This document shows positions 18,750 through 27,573 of a stretch of DNA of 52,893 bases, piece by piece (the stretch's first letter is position 1; each line of letters opens with the position of its first letter). The notes under the pieces are model-generated. The model was given only the letters and a program-made list of their open reading frames with translations. It made no database searches and was not told the origin of the DNA. This DNA is from an uncultured Verrucomicrobiota bacterium. GTDB taxonomy: Bacteria; Verrucomicrobiota; Verrucomicrobiia; Verrucomicrobiales; Verrucomicrobiaceae. The DNA lies in the NCBI GenBank assembly GCA_903838675.1, contig CAILZI010000124.1, positions 1-52,893 on the forward strand, written 5' to 3'. The translations under genes and the position numbers were made by a program.

Positions 18750-20066
18750 CTACTTCATGCGCGTGATCGTGGTGCTGGTGGGAATGTGCGAAGTCACTTT
18801 GCCCTTGGAGAGCTCTTCATCAAATTCCACAATCATGGGAGGATCGTTGGCCGGGCGCTTCACAAAAATGGTGGTGCCGTTCATCGCCGCCCAGGTCCCC
18901 TCCTTGTTCCAGGCCGAATGCGTGGCAACACCATTGGCCTCCAGCTTGAAAACGCCTCCTGATCCCCAGGCCCATTGCGTGCCTGTGAATTTCGCCAGCG
19001 TGGGAGCGGCATCAACGGAACGCGACAGGATGGCGGACCTGCCGACGGCAGCGCCGCCTGCGCCAATGCCTTCCATTCTTCCGGGGGCCGCTACACGCAG
19101 CAGCCAGATCAATGAACGGTCAGTCCCGCCGCCACGGCGATAAACGAGGGTGCCATCTTTCGCGATCTGCCAGTCGCCATTGACGTTGTTGTTGGCTTTG
19201 TCAAACACCTCGCCGTTGTCCCGAAAACCAATCGGCGAAGAATAGTTCCGCGTGGGTGCCCAGATCCATTCATTCTGCGTCAGCTCCTTCGCGATCCTCT
19301 CATGCTGCTCTTGAAAGGTGCCAGGACTCCCGGCGGTTTCCGCCACATTCGTAGCAATCGAACTCTGCAATGCCGTCAGCGGCACATCCGGGTTCATCTC
19401 CTTGCTCACAAAGGGAGCTGCGGGCACTGGCGCCTTGGGGACCATGGCGGGAGCTGGCGCTTTGGGGACGATCACAGGAGCCGGCACGACCGGCATTGGC
19501 GCTGGAACATTCGTTGTCGGTTTCTCGGGCCTCGATGTAGGTGTCACAGTAGCGACCATCGGCCGCACGGACGAGTGCGTGCCCGGTTCTCCAGCCCACA
19601 CGTCGTCGATCTGCAGCTTCCCTTTGTAGGGCAGTGTTTCGATCAAAAGACTGCGCTCGTCATCCACACTTTCGAATGGGTGTTTGAAGCTGATGTCGCG
19701 CCACACGCCATCGGGCGGGAGATCAAACGCGAACAAAGTGCTGCCACCGCTTTTCCTCACCAGCCTCGCCCGCATCTGTCCTTTTCCACCAATAAATCGT
19801 GCACGGAATTTCACCTCCACCTCGACGAGCGTTCCCGTTTTGATCTCCTGATAGGCCTCGCTCTGCTGGCGTGTCGTGGAGTTCATTTCGAGAACCTTGT
19901 TGCCGTCGGGCAGCGTGATCACGGTGCCGTCCCCACGCCAGAACTGCTTGCCCGTGTTGAAGTCACCGTTCTTGAGTCCCAGATCCGCGGCGCTGAGCAG
20001 GGAGCACATGCATAAGTTGAGCAGGACGGCTGCGCTTAGGACGAAGGAATGATGGGGCTTTTTCAT
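18750..20066 (-). CDS. Secreted hypothetical protein with carbohydrate-binding-like N-terminal domain and Pro/Ala linker
   Basis: 438 residues with a signal peptide (LSAAVLLNLCMCSLLSAA). Residues about 29-165 look like a jelly-roll binding module (LKNGDFNTGKQFWRGDG, VEVEVKFRARF, LQIDDVWAGEPG). A repetitive linker follows (VPAPMPVVPAPVIVPKAPAP, then MVPKAPVPAAP). The C-terminal domain has two similar segments with WIWAP, GDWQIAKDGTLVYRR, WAWGSGGVFKLEANGVATH and GTWAAMNGTTIFVKRP, as in a small beta domain that recurs in secreted proteins of this phylum. No catalytic motif is seen. Function unknown; cell-surface or glycan binding is inference. Confidence 0.75.
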   Translation of the reverse strand: MKKPHHSFVLSAAVLLNLCMCSLLSAADLGLKNGDFNTGKQFWRGDGTVITLPDGNKVLEMNSTTRQQSEAYQEIKTGTLVEVEVKFRARFIGGKGQMRARLVRKSGGSTLFAFDLPPDGVWRDISFKHPFESVDDERSLLIETLPYKGKLQIDDVWAGEPGTHSSVRPMVATVTPTSRPEKPTTNVPAPMPVVPAPVIVPKAPAPAMVPKAPVPAAPFVSKEMNPDVPLTALQSSIATNVAETAGSPGTFQEQHERIAKELTQNEWIWAPTRNYSSPIGFRDNGEVFDKANNNVNGDWQIAKDGTLVYRRGGGTDRSLIWLLRVAAPGRMEGIGAGGAAVGRSAILSRSVDAAPTLAKFTGTQWAWGSGGVFKLEANGVATHSAWNKEGTWAAMNGTTIFVKRPANDPPMIVEFDEELSKGKVTSHIPTSTTITRMK

Positions 20067-20113
20067 GGCGGCTGTAACGAGCTTTGCTTAAAGCAGTTTG
20101 CAAAAGAATCGGA

Positions 20114-21088
20114 ATGGTTGTCAATCTCTCAATGGGCACGAAACTCCATTCCGATCCTGCCATGCTGGGGCTCCTCGGCGGCACCTTGGTCCTGCTCATC
20201 ATCGCTTCCGTCATCGGCTGGGTGCTTGCCAAACGAGCGGCTTCTGACGCCGCCAAGATCACGGTGGCAAATCTGAATGCGCGCACCAAGGCCTGGTGGG
20301 GCATGGTGGCCGTGTTTGCAGGCGCGCTGGCCGTGGGGCCCATCGGCACAGCGGTGATGTTTTTCTTCAGTTCATTCATGGCGCTGCGCGAGTTTATCAC
20401 CCTCACGCCAACGAAGCCGGCAGACCACCGTACGCTCTTCTGGGTCTTCTTCATCATCACGCCGCTCCACTACTACTTCCTGGCTACTCAGTGGTACATC
20501 ATGTTTCTCATTCTGATCCCGGTCTATGCCTTCCTTTTTGTACCGATGCGCTCAGCCTTGGCGGGTGATTGTGAGAACTTCCTGGAACGCACGGCGAAAA
20601 TCCAGTGGGGCCTCATGATCTGCGTTTACTGCATCAGTTATGCGCCTGCGATCCTCTGGCTGGATCTTCCTTCCTGGCCACATCAGAGAGCCAAACTGCT
20701 TTTCTGGTTCATTACCGTCGTCGAAATGAGCGATGTGATGCAATACGTGTGGGGCAAAATCTGCGGCAAACACAAAATCGCGCCCACCGTCAGCCCCAGC
20801 AAAACGTGGGAGGGTTTTCTCGGCGGCGGGATGACGACTGTCGGCCTCGGTGCTGCACTGTGGTGGGCCACCCCATTTTCACCCCTTCAAGCCGCAGGCA
20901 TGGCGGCTCTGGTCGTCCTCATGGGCTTTGTCGGCGGACTCGTGATGTCAGCGATCAAGCGTGATCGAGGTGTGAAGGACTGGGGGGGCGCGATCGCCGG
21001 CCATGGTGGTTTCATGGATCGGCTCGATTCCCTTGCCTTCGCCGCACCGGTGTTTTTCCATGCAACGGGCTATTTCTTTGGGCGCTGA
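20114..21088 (+). CDS. cdsA: Phosphatidate cytidylyltransferase (CDP-diacylglycerol synthase)
   Basis: Polytopic membrane enzyme converting phosphatidic acid and CTP to CDP-diacylglycerol. The C-terminal CdsA signature is present: VSPSKTWEGFLGGG, then MSAIKRDRGVKDWGGAIAGHGG and MDRLDSLAFAAP with the catalytic acidic residues. About eight hydrophobic segments precede it. The start is uncertain: TTG 20084, ATG 20114 and ATG 20132 are in frame, none with a good ribosome site. The upstream gene is divergent. It supplies substrate to the nearby pgsA. Confidence 0.9.
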   Translation: MVVNLSMGTKLHSDPAMLGLLGGTLVLLIIASVIGWVLAKRAASDAAKITVANLNARTKAWWGMVAVFAGALAVGPIGTAVMFFFSSFMALREFITLTPTKPADHRTLFWVFFIITPLHYYFLATQWYIMFLILIPVYAFLFVPMRSALAGDCENFLERTAKIQWGLMICVYCISYAPAILWLDLPSWPHQRAKLLFWFITVVEMSDVMQYVWGKICGKHKIAPTVSPSKTWEGFLGGGMTTVGLGAALWWATPFSPLQAAGMAALVVLMGFVGGLVMSAIKRDRGVKDWGGAIAGHGGFMDRLDSLAFAAPVFFHATGYFFGR

Positions 21089-21129
21089 AACCGGAAAGCC
21101 TTGCGGCATGAGTTTCGTACACCCTTCCC

Positions 21130-24100
21130 ATGCTTTTCCGTTCCTTCATCGTTTCTGCTGCTCTGACCGCCACCGCATCCGCCGCGACGAAGCTAGACTT
21201 CAACCGCGACATCCGGCCGATTCTCAGTGACAACTGCTTCGCCTGTCATGGCTTGGACGCGAAGAAACGTAAGGCCGATCTGCGGCTCGATGTTCCGGAA
21301 GTCGCTTACAAGGCCATCGAAGGCGTGTTTCCCGTCAAGCCCGGCAGCCCCGAAGCCAGCTCCATCATCCAGCGCATCCTCACCAAAGACGAAGATGAGG
21401 TGATGCCACCGCCCGATTCGAACAAGCACATCACCCCGGCCCAGGTGGAAATTCTGCAGCGCTGGATCAAAGAAGGCGCGGAGTACAAGAAGCACTGGGC
21501 TTTCGAACCACCCGTCAAAACCGCACCGCCTCCAGTGAAAGGACCGGTTCAGAATGGCATCGATGCCTTTATCCAGGACCGTCTGGCCAAAGAAGGATTG
21601 TCCCCATCGGCACCAGCCTCGAAGGAATCGCTCATTCGCCGGGTCACACTCGATCTCACCGGCCTGCCGCCAACGCTGGCTGAAATCGATGCCTTCCTCG
21701 CTGACACAACTCCTGATGCCTATGAAAAGGTCGTCTCCCGGCTGCTGAAATCCGAACGCTATGGCGAGCACATGGGCCGCTTCTGGCTCGATGCGGCACG
21801 TTATGCAGACACCCACGGCCTCCACCTCGACAACGAACGCAGCATGTGGCCCTATCGCGACTGGGTGGTGCGCGCTTTCAATGCCAACCTGCCCTACGAT
21901 CAGTTCACCATCTGGCAGCTTGCAGGCGATCTGCTGCCGAATGCCACGGTGGAACAGCAAATAGCGTCCGGCTTCAATCGTTGCAACGTCACCACCAGCG
22001 AAGGCGGCAGCATCAATGAGGAGTTCATTTTTCGCTACGCCGTGGATCGCGCGGACTCGACCGTGGCGGTCTGGATGGGCCTCACCGCAGGCTGCGCCGT
22101 GTGCCACGATCACAAGTTCGACCCGATCTCGCAGAAGGAGTTCTACTCGCTCTACGCCTTCTTCAACAGCGCCGCAGATCCCGCAATGGACGGCAACATT
22201 CTTCTCACCCCTCCGGTCCTCCGGCTGAGCACTGCCGAGCAGAAAAAGCAGCTTGCGGAGCTGGATCAAAAAATTGCCGCCACACAAACGAAAATCCACG
22301 AGACAATTCAGACGCTGAACTACACCGACCCCGCCACGCAAACCCCGCCACCACCGGTGCAGAACAGCGAGTTGGTCTGGTTTGAGGACGCATTTCCCGT
22401 GAAGGCCGACTTCTCAGGAGAGCCCACGCAAATCATCACCAAGGACAAGGGTCCAGTCTTCAGCGGCAGTGCAGCACTCAAGCGCACCGCTACAGGCGTG
22501 GCGCAGGACTTCTTCGCTAGTGGTGCCAAGTATGAAATCCCGCCAAACGGCAAGATCAGCGTCCAGTGCTACATCGACCCCGCCAATCCACCCAAGGCAA
22601 TCATGCTGCAGTTCCACACCGCCGGCTGGAACCACCGCGCCGTCTGGGGCCAGGAAGGGGCGATCCCCTTCGGCCAGGTGCGTACGCCTGAAAAAGTTCA
22701 GATGGGTGAACTGCCCAAAGCAGGTGAATGGGTAAAACTCGAAGTGCCCGCAGAACGGCTGGGCCTGAAGCCAGGCATCAAAGTCAGCGGTTATGCATTC
22801 ACCCAGTTTGGCGGCACCGTTTACTGGGACCGGCTCGCCATGACCTCTCGCGTCGATCCGGCGAAAGATGCACAGTGGTCATGGAGCAAATGGATCGAAA
22901 AAAATCAGGGCAAGCTTGTCGCCGAACTGCCCGGCGATCTAAAGACACTTGTGCGTGGCAAAAAAGCCGCCGAATGGCCCGAGAAAGACGCCACACGACT
23001 CAAGGAATGGTGGTTTGAAAACGAGTATCAGGGCGCACGCAGTCTGGTCGAAGGCGCCCGGGGTGAAAAACTCGCCCTGGAGTCCCAAAAGAAGACTCTG
23101 GATGACGTCATTCCCGCCACCTTCATCATGGCCGACCTGCCCGAAAAACGTGACAGTTTCGTGATGGAACGTGGTCAGTATGACAAGCCCAAGGACAAGG
23201 TCACCCGTGGCACCCCGGCCATCTTTCCTCCGCTCCCGCCACAGGCCGATTACACACGCCTCGATCTCGCCAAATGGCTCGTCAGCCCGCAGCACCCTCT
23301 CACCGCCCGCGTCGAGGTGAACCGTCTGTGGCAGCAGTTCTTCGGCATCGGTCTCGTGAAGACGAGCAACGATTTCGGCTCGCAGGGTGAACCCCCGAGC
23401 CACCCCGAACTGCTCGACTGGCTGGCCGTGACCTTCCGCGAAAGCGGCTGGGACATGAAAGCCTTTGTGCGCATGATCGTCACATCACACACCTACCAGC
23501 AGAGCGCCCATTGCTCCGACCTCGTGATGCAAAAAGACCCGGAGAACCGCCTGCTGGCCCGTGGTCCACGCTTCCGTCTCGATGCCGAAGCCGTGCGTGA
23601 TCAGGCCTTGTTTGTCTCCGGTTTGCTCAGCCCCAAAATCGGCGGCAAAGGCGTGAAGCCCTACCAGCCCGAGAACATCTGGGAGCCCGTCGGCTTCGGC
23701 GGCAGCAACACCCGCAACTACATCCAGGACCATGGCGAATCGCTCTACCGCCGCAGCATGTACACTTTCTGGAAGCGCACCGCCCCACCGCCCAACATGA
23801 CCTCGTTCGACGCACCCAATCGCGAGAGCTACTGCCTGCGCCGCGAACGCAGCAACACCCCGCTTCAGGCCCTCACCCTCATGAATGACATCCAGTTCTT
23901 TGAAGCCTCTCGCAATTTCGCCCAGCACGTCATGCAAAACAGCGCCAGCACCGATGCGCGCATCACCGCCCTCTTCCGCACCGCCACCGGCCGCTTCCCC
24001 AGTGCCCAGGAAGCCGAAATCATCCGCCTGGACTTCGAGAAACAACTCGCCGCTTACACCGCCAAGCCGGAAGAAGCCAAGAAAGCCATCACCTACGGCG

Positions 24101-24201
24101 AATCCAAACCCGACGAAAAACTCAATCCCGCCGAACTCGCCGCCTGGACCATGGTCGCAAACCTCGTGCTAAACCTCGACGAAGTGGTGACCAAGGGGTG
24201 A
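21130..24201 (+). CDS. PSD1 protein: cytochrome c plus DUF1549 and DUF1553
   Basis: 1023-residue secreted protein. After a signal peptide (residues 1-19) comes a planctomycete-type cytochrome c domain with the heme motif CFACH (about 36-40) and the distal Met in EVMPPPDSNKHI. DUF1549 follows (FIQDRLAKEG, RRVTLDLTGLPPT, RFWLDAARYADTHGLHLDN) with a second CxxCH in GCAVCHDHKFDPIS. A middle beta-rich insert near 410-560 and C-terminal DUF1553 (LDLAKWLVSPQHPLTARVEVNR, FGSQGEPPSHPELLDWLA, RERSNTPLQALTLMND) complete it. In Planctomycetes and Verrucomicrobia such genes usually precede a DUF1501 gene; none follows here. Role inferred as polysaccharide-linked redox or hydrolysis, unproven. Confidence 0.92.
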   Translation: MLFRSFIVSAALTATASAATKLDFNRDIRPILSDNCFACHGLDAKKRKADLRLDVPEVAYKAIEGVFPVKPGSPEASSIIQRILTKDEDEVMPPPDSNKHITPAQVEILQRWIKEGAEYKKHWAFEPPVKTAPPPVKGPVQNGIDAFIQDRLAKEGLSPSAPASKESLIRRVTLDLTGLPPTLAEIDAFLADTTPDAYEKVVSRLLKSERYGEHMGRFWLDAARYADTHGLHLDNERSMWPYRDWVVRAFNANLPYDQFTIWQLAGDLLPNATVEQQIASGFNRCNVTTSEGGSINEEFIFRYAVDRADSTVAVWMGLTAGCAVCHDHKFDPISQKEFYSLYAFFNSAADPAMDGNILLTPPVLRLSTAEQKKQLAELDQKIAATQTKIHETIQTLNYTDPATQTPPPPVQNSELVWFEDAFPVKADFSGEPTQIITKDKGPVFSGSAALKRTATGVAQDFFASGAKYEIPPNGKISVQCYIDPANPPKAIMLQFHTAGWNHRAVWGQEGAIPFGQVRTPEKVQMGELPKAGEWVKLEVPAERLGLKPGIKVSGYAFTQFGGTVYWDRLAMTSRVDPAKDAQWSWSKWIEKNQGKLVAELPGDLKTLVRGKKAAEWPEKDATRLKEWWFENEYQGARSLVEGARGEKLALESQKKTLDDVIPATFIMADLPEKRDSFVMERGQYDKPKDKVTRGTPAIFPPLPPQADYTRLDLAKWLVSPQHPLTARVEVNRLWQQFFGIGLVKTSNDFGSQGEPPSHPELLDWLAVTFRESGWDMKAFVRMIVTSHTYQQSAHCSDLVMQKDPENRLLARGPRFRLDAEAVRDQALFVSGLLSPKIGGKGVKPYQPENIWEPVGFGGSNTRNYIQDHGESLYRRSMYTFWKRTAPPPNMTSFDAPNRESYCLRRERSNTPLQALTLMNDIQFFEASRNFAQHVMQNSASTDARITALFRTATGRFPSAQEAEIIRLDFEKQLAAYTAKPEEAKKAITYGESKPDEKLNPAELAAWTMVANLVLNLDEVVTKG

Positions 24202-24209
24202 GTTTGATT

Positions 24210-24313
24210 CCCCAGCACCAAAGGTGCGACCTATCGCAGTTCAGGGCATCGCCCTGGGTCATCGCATCGCTCCGCCGGTTCACATTCTGGAGCCCTGAAG
24301 GGGCGGCCTAATT
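24210..24313. repeat. Palindrome-rich intergenic repeat
   Basis: A run of short dyads fills the gap between the PSD1 gene and the cupin gene: AGGTgcgACCT, AGGGCatcGCCCT, and CCCTgaaGGGG near the end. As I remember, mosaics with CAGGGC-GCCCTGG and GCCCTGAAGGGGC blocks are dispersed in Verrucomicrobia and Planctomycetes genomes. A second palindrome-rich stretch of similar style is at 43399-43613. Confidence 0.5.
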
Positions 24314-24315
24314 CC

Positions 24316-24687
24316 TCACTCAAACTCCGTCTCCCGATCCGCCGACGAAAAGCAGATCACCATCTCCGCATCCACCCCATCCAGCGCCCGCGCGTTGTGC
24401 CACTGACCTGCCGGTATGGAGATGGTGTCACCCGGATTGAGCAACAATTTCTGCTCCCCCAGGCTGTGCTCCAACCTGCCCCTGAGCAGGTGCAGAATTT
24501 CATCACAGTTCGGGTGGCGATGACGCGGGTTCGTTTGATCCGCCGGAATAATAACATGTCCGAAGGTCATCGTGGTTGAGTTCCCCACCTCACGAGACGC
24601 CAGCCAGGTGAGTTTCCCCCACGGCTGGTCGATCAAAATGCCTTCGGCAAACGTGCGAATTGGTGAGCCATTCATAATGCCCGTCAC
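24316..24687 (-). CDS. Small cupin-domain protein
   Basis: 123 residues, a single cupin_2 barrel. Motif 1 is NPRHRHPNCDEILHLLRGRLE: His/His/Glu metal ligands in the G(X)5HXH(X)3-4E(X)6G arrangement. Motif 2 is PGDTISIPAGQWHNARALD, which supplies the last His. Cupins of this size are often sugar isomerases, dioxygenases or ligand sensors, and nothing narrows it further. It is transcribed convergent to the PSD1 gene and divergent from the pelA-like gene. Confidence 0.8.
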   Translation of the reverse strand: MTGIMNGSPIRTFAEGILIDQPWGKLTWLASREVGNSTTMTFGHVIIPADQTNPRHRHPNCDEILHLLRGRLEHSLGEQKLLLNPGDTISIPAGQWHNARALDGVDAEMVICFSSADRETEFE

Positions 24688-24755
24688 GATTCCTCTGACA
24701 CAGGGTTTGGCGACTGATTTTTGAGTTCTGTCAGGGAGGTAAGTTGTTTGTAAAC

Positions 24756-24772
24756 CAATGCTTAGAGCATTG
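24756..24772 (+). promoter_or_regulatory. Possible operator upstream of the pelA-like gene
   Basis: A 7-bp inverted repeat CAATGCT-tag-AGCATTG lies about 65 bp upstream of ATG 24837, with CTGTCA and TGACAG flanking it at a distance. The perfect dyad is visible; a regulatory role is inference and no regulator is identified. Confidence 0.35.
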
Positions 24773-24836
24773 CTTACAGTTATTGAAACTCTATCGTGAC
24801 AGTGTTCGCAGTTTTGAAAGCCAAACGCACCCTGTC

Positions 24837-26537
24837 ATGCACCCCGCATCACTCACCTCACGGTTCACGCGCCCCTCATTCGGCCTTCTGTCAAAACTCC
24901 GAATCGTGGGCCTCTGGGCTCTGATGGGAATCACAGGAATCGCTGCAGATCTGCCCGCCTATCGCAGCCTTTTCGTCGATCAATCAGTGCGTCCTGATGC
25001 CCAGTCTCTCGCAGCCTTCGACCTGTCCGTTTTGAATCCGCAGGCCGAACTCGACATGGAGCCCGGTCATGCGCTCGGGAATCACTATTTTGCACTGCTC
25101 GACATCGCTCATTTCCGCACGGGATCGCGTGCCGCCATGCAAAGCGTCAGTCGTAAGCTCTCATCGAAACCTTCCGCTTCCGACCAGCAGTCACGCATCG
25201 TCGATCCTGCGGACCCCCAATGGGTTTCCTGGGTGATCGAGGCCCTCGCCGACCCGGCTGCAAAGAAAGGCTTCGACGGTTTCGTCCTCAGCTTCGGCAC
25301 CGAAACCACCACTCCGGCAGCACGCATCGCCGTTCTTTCCCTCGCCGCCACCCTCCACCAGCGTTATCCAGACAAGCATCTCCTGCTCGATCTCCGTCTG
25401 GGCCTTGGCATTGATGCCATTCACGTCGCCAGTGGTTTCCTCGCCCTCGGCGTTTACACCCGCGAAGGCAGAAACGGCGAGGCTGACTGGACGCCAATCG
25501 CCGAAACACAGCGCCTCACACGCCTCATCCGCACCGTCCAGACACAGGGCATGCACGTTTTTGCCGTGGATTACGTTTCCACCGATGACCGCTCCGCCTG
25601 CCGCGAGGCCGCGCAGCGCCTTACCAGCCTGGGCACCCTGCCCTTCATCACCACTCCCGCTCTGAACGGTGTCAATCTTGGCCCTCTTGAGGAAGCCTCC
25701 CGCCGCGTGCTGGTGCTCCATGGCTGGGATGAAAAACACGTCGGCAAAAAATCTTCCCCTGCAGACACAACCTCCACCGCCCAGCTTCTTCGTCAGTCAC
25801 TGGAATGGCTCGGCTGCAAACTCGAATATCGCAATGCCAGTGGTGAGGACTTCCTGCCCGCAGGCCATGACTTTGCCGCCGTCATTCTCGACTCCAGCCT
25901 GATCCTCAGCGCGGAACAGCAGGGCACGCTTGCTGCCTGGCTGCCCTCTCTGCGTGCGCGCAAAATACCCCTGCAGCTCACCGGCATGCCCTGGACGGAT
26001 AGCGTAGCCCGCTCTGTCGCCATGCAGCATCTCGGTTTAGGTGGCAGCGCCATGCCGGCAGCGCGCCTCGTCAAAACAAGCGTCACCGCCATGGATTCTG
26101 CCCTCCTGAGCGTGAACACCAAAATCACCTCGCGCTCGCTCGGCTTTCTTGATCTCGTTGCCCCCGCAGATGCCCACATTGTTCTCGGCCTGCATGGTCG
26201 GGATGCCCTGGGCTCTGAGCATCATTTCGATCAAGCCTTCCTCACCACCTGGGGCGGTGCCTGGATTGATCCCGCTGCTCAGGCCGCCTCTTCGCAGCTC
26301 GATCTTCCTGCCTTCCTCGCTCAATGGCTCGGTGCCGACCGCAGTCTTCCTGTACCCGACACCACCACCCGCGAAGGACGCCGTGTGTTTTACAGTCACA
26401 TCGACAGCACCGGTTTCTCCACCCCTTCCACGCTTCCCGGCTTCCCGCTTTGTGCCGAAGTCATGCGCGATCGCATTCTCGGCCGCTATCTTCTGCCTGT
26501 CACCGTCTCCGTTTGTGAGGCCGAAATGCGCGCCTAG
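24837..26537 (+). CDS. pelA: PelA-like protein, N-terminal part (hydrolase-like domain, start of deacetylase), ends at internal TAG
   Basis: Resembles PelA, the periplasmic bifunctional glycoside hydrolase/deacetylase of Pel polysaccharide synthesis. A signal segment lies at about 17-36, then a TIM-barrel-like domain (AYRSLFVDQS, LAAFDLSVLNPQAELDMEPG, KGFDGFVLSFGTE), a Rossmann-like domain (RRVLVLHGWDEK) and the first deacetylase strands (RRVFYSHIDSTGF, TVSVCEAEMRA). The TAG at 26535-26537 stops it mid-domain, and coding continues in the same frame beyond it. From memory, the hydrolase catalytic Asp lies in DGFxLD and the Glu in AES(L/V)F; here these read DGFVLSF and LALGVY, so both appear lost. 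ATG 24837 is preferred over the open-frame start at 24744 because it directly precedes the signal segment. Confidence 0.7.
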   Translation: MHPASLTSRFTRPSFGLLSKLRIVGLWALMGITGIAADLPAYRSLFVDQSVRPDAQSLAAFDLSVLNPQAELDMEPGHALGNHYFALLDIAHFRTGSRAAMQSVSRKLSSKPSASDQQSRIVDPADPQWVSWVIEALADPAAKKGFDGFVLSFGTETTTPAARIAVLSLAATLHQRYPDKHLLLDLRLGLGIDAIHVASGFLALGVYTREGRNGEADWTPIAETQRLTRLIRTVQTQGMHVFAVDYVSTDDRSACREAAQRLTSLGTLPFITTPALNGVNLGPLEEASRRVLVLHGWDEKHVGKKSSPADTTSTAQLLRQSLEWLGCKLEYRNASGEDFLPAGHDFAAVILDSSLILSAEQQGTLAAWLPSLRARKIPLQLTGMPWTDSVARSVAMQHLGLGGSAMPAARLVKTSVTAMDSALLSVNTKITSRSLGFLDLVAPADAHIVLGLHGRDALGSEHHFDQAFLTTWGGAWIDPAAQAASSQLDLPAFLAQWLGADRSLPVPDTTTREGRRVFYSHIDSTGFSTPSTLPGFPLCAEVMRDRILGRYLLPVTVSVCEAEMRA

Positions 26538-27548
26538 CTGCCCGGGCAGAAAGCAGGCGAGGCAGATCGGCTCGAACACGTGGCCCGCAGCCTTTTTGAG
26601 ATGATGCAGATTCAGGCGGCTTCGAACTCCTTTTCACGCCCATCCCAATGGACCGCAGGCATCGACATCTCCAGCAAGCTCAATGACCGGGCCCAGACCA
26701 CCCGTCACGACTTGGAGCGCGAAATCGCCGGCTCCATGAGCTACATCCATCGCCGCCTGCTGCCCCTGGGCAAGGAGGTCAGCCTCATGCTCTGGCCCTC
26801 CAATGCCACCCCCTCCTCCGAAGCATTGGACTTCTGCCGCGCCATGAAGGTGGAGAGCCTTCCACCTGCATCCAGCTTTGGCACCATCTCCAGCCCGGCA
26901 AGGTCCCGCAATTCCGTTCGCCTGGAGCCCGTCGCCCTCCGCTGCAGCTTTGCTGATGTCCGCACCGAAGCAGGCATCGCTGCACTTCAAAAAAACTTCG
27001 ACGCCTGCGCTGCCGAGCCGCTCCATGCCATGACCACCGCAGCATATGCCGCGAGCGTGCATGATGCGCAGCGCACCCGCATCCTGCGTGCCGCAGCAGG
27101 TCATTGGATCATCCTGAATGCAGGTGTCTGCCGCACCCTGCGGCTGCCCGTGACCGCCGGCCTGCCTGACATGGCCCGCTGCCAGGGCGTTTCAGGCTAC
27201 ACCGTTCATCAGGGCCAGCTCTACATCCACACCATGGGCTGTGCCCGCACCGAACTCGTGCTCACCACCGGCAAACCTGAGCAGCACATCCGCCTCGCGG
27301 AATGCAGCTCACCCATTGAGTTTTTGGAGCTGTCTTCACGCCGCGCCACTTTCCAGGTTTGCGATCTTCGTCCCGTGGAAATCGTGCTGGGTGGTTTCGA
27401 ACCCCGTGGTCAATGCGCCTACCTCGAAAATGGCCGCCCTTACACCGCAAACGCAGATGTCCAGGGCATCGTTCATCTCGAAGTCGCCTGCCGTTCCACG
27501 GTCTCCGTCCAGTCTCTTCCGCCTGCAACGCACGCAGCCATGCGCTGA
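26538..27548 (+). pseudogene. PelA-like protein, C-terminal part after the in-frame stop
   Basis: Same frame as the preceding gene, open from 26538. It continues the deacetylase domain (LPGQKAGEADRLEHVARSLF) and its beta-rich tail (HWIILNAGVCRTLRLPVTAG, YTVHQGQLYIHTMG, ADVQGIVHLEV). A GTG at 26580 could initiate separately. Where PelA-type deacetylases, as I recall them, have ASHxFSHPFxW with two metal-binding His, this reads ASNSFSRPSQW. The stretch corresponding to the NxNGGDT to NEN region, before RLEPVALRCSFADV, looks about 40-50 residues short. The rest is clean coding sequence with no frameshift. Either a recently broken pseudoenzyme gene, a two-polypeptide protein, or amber readthrough. 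Confidence 0.6.
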
Positions 27549-27573
27549 TCACCTCGTCTTTTCCGCGCCCACA

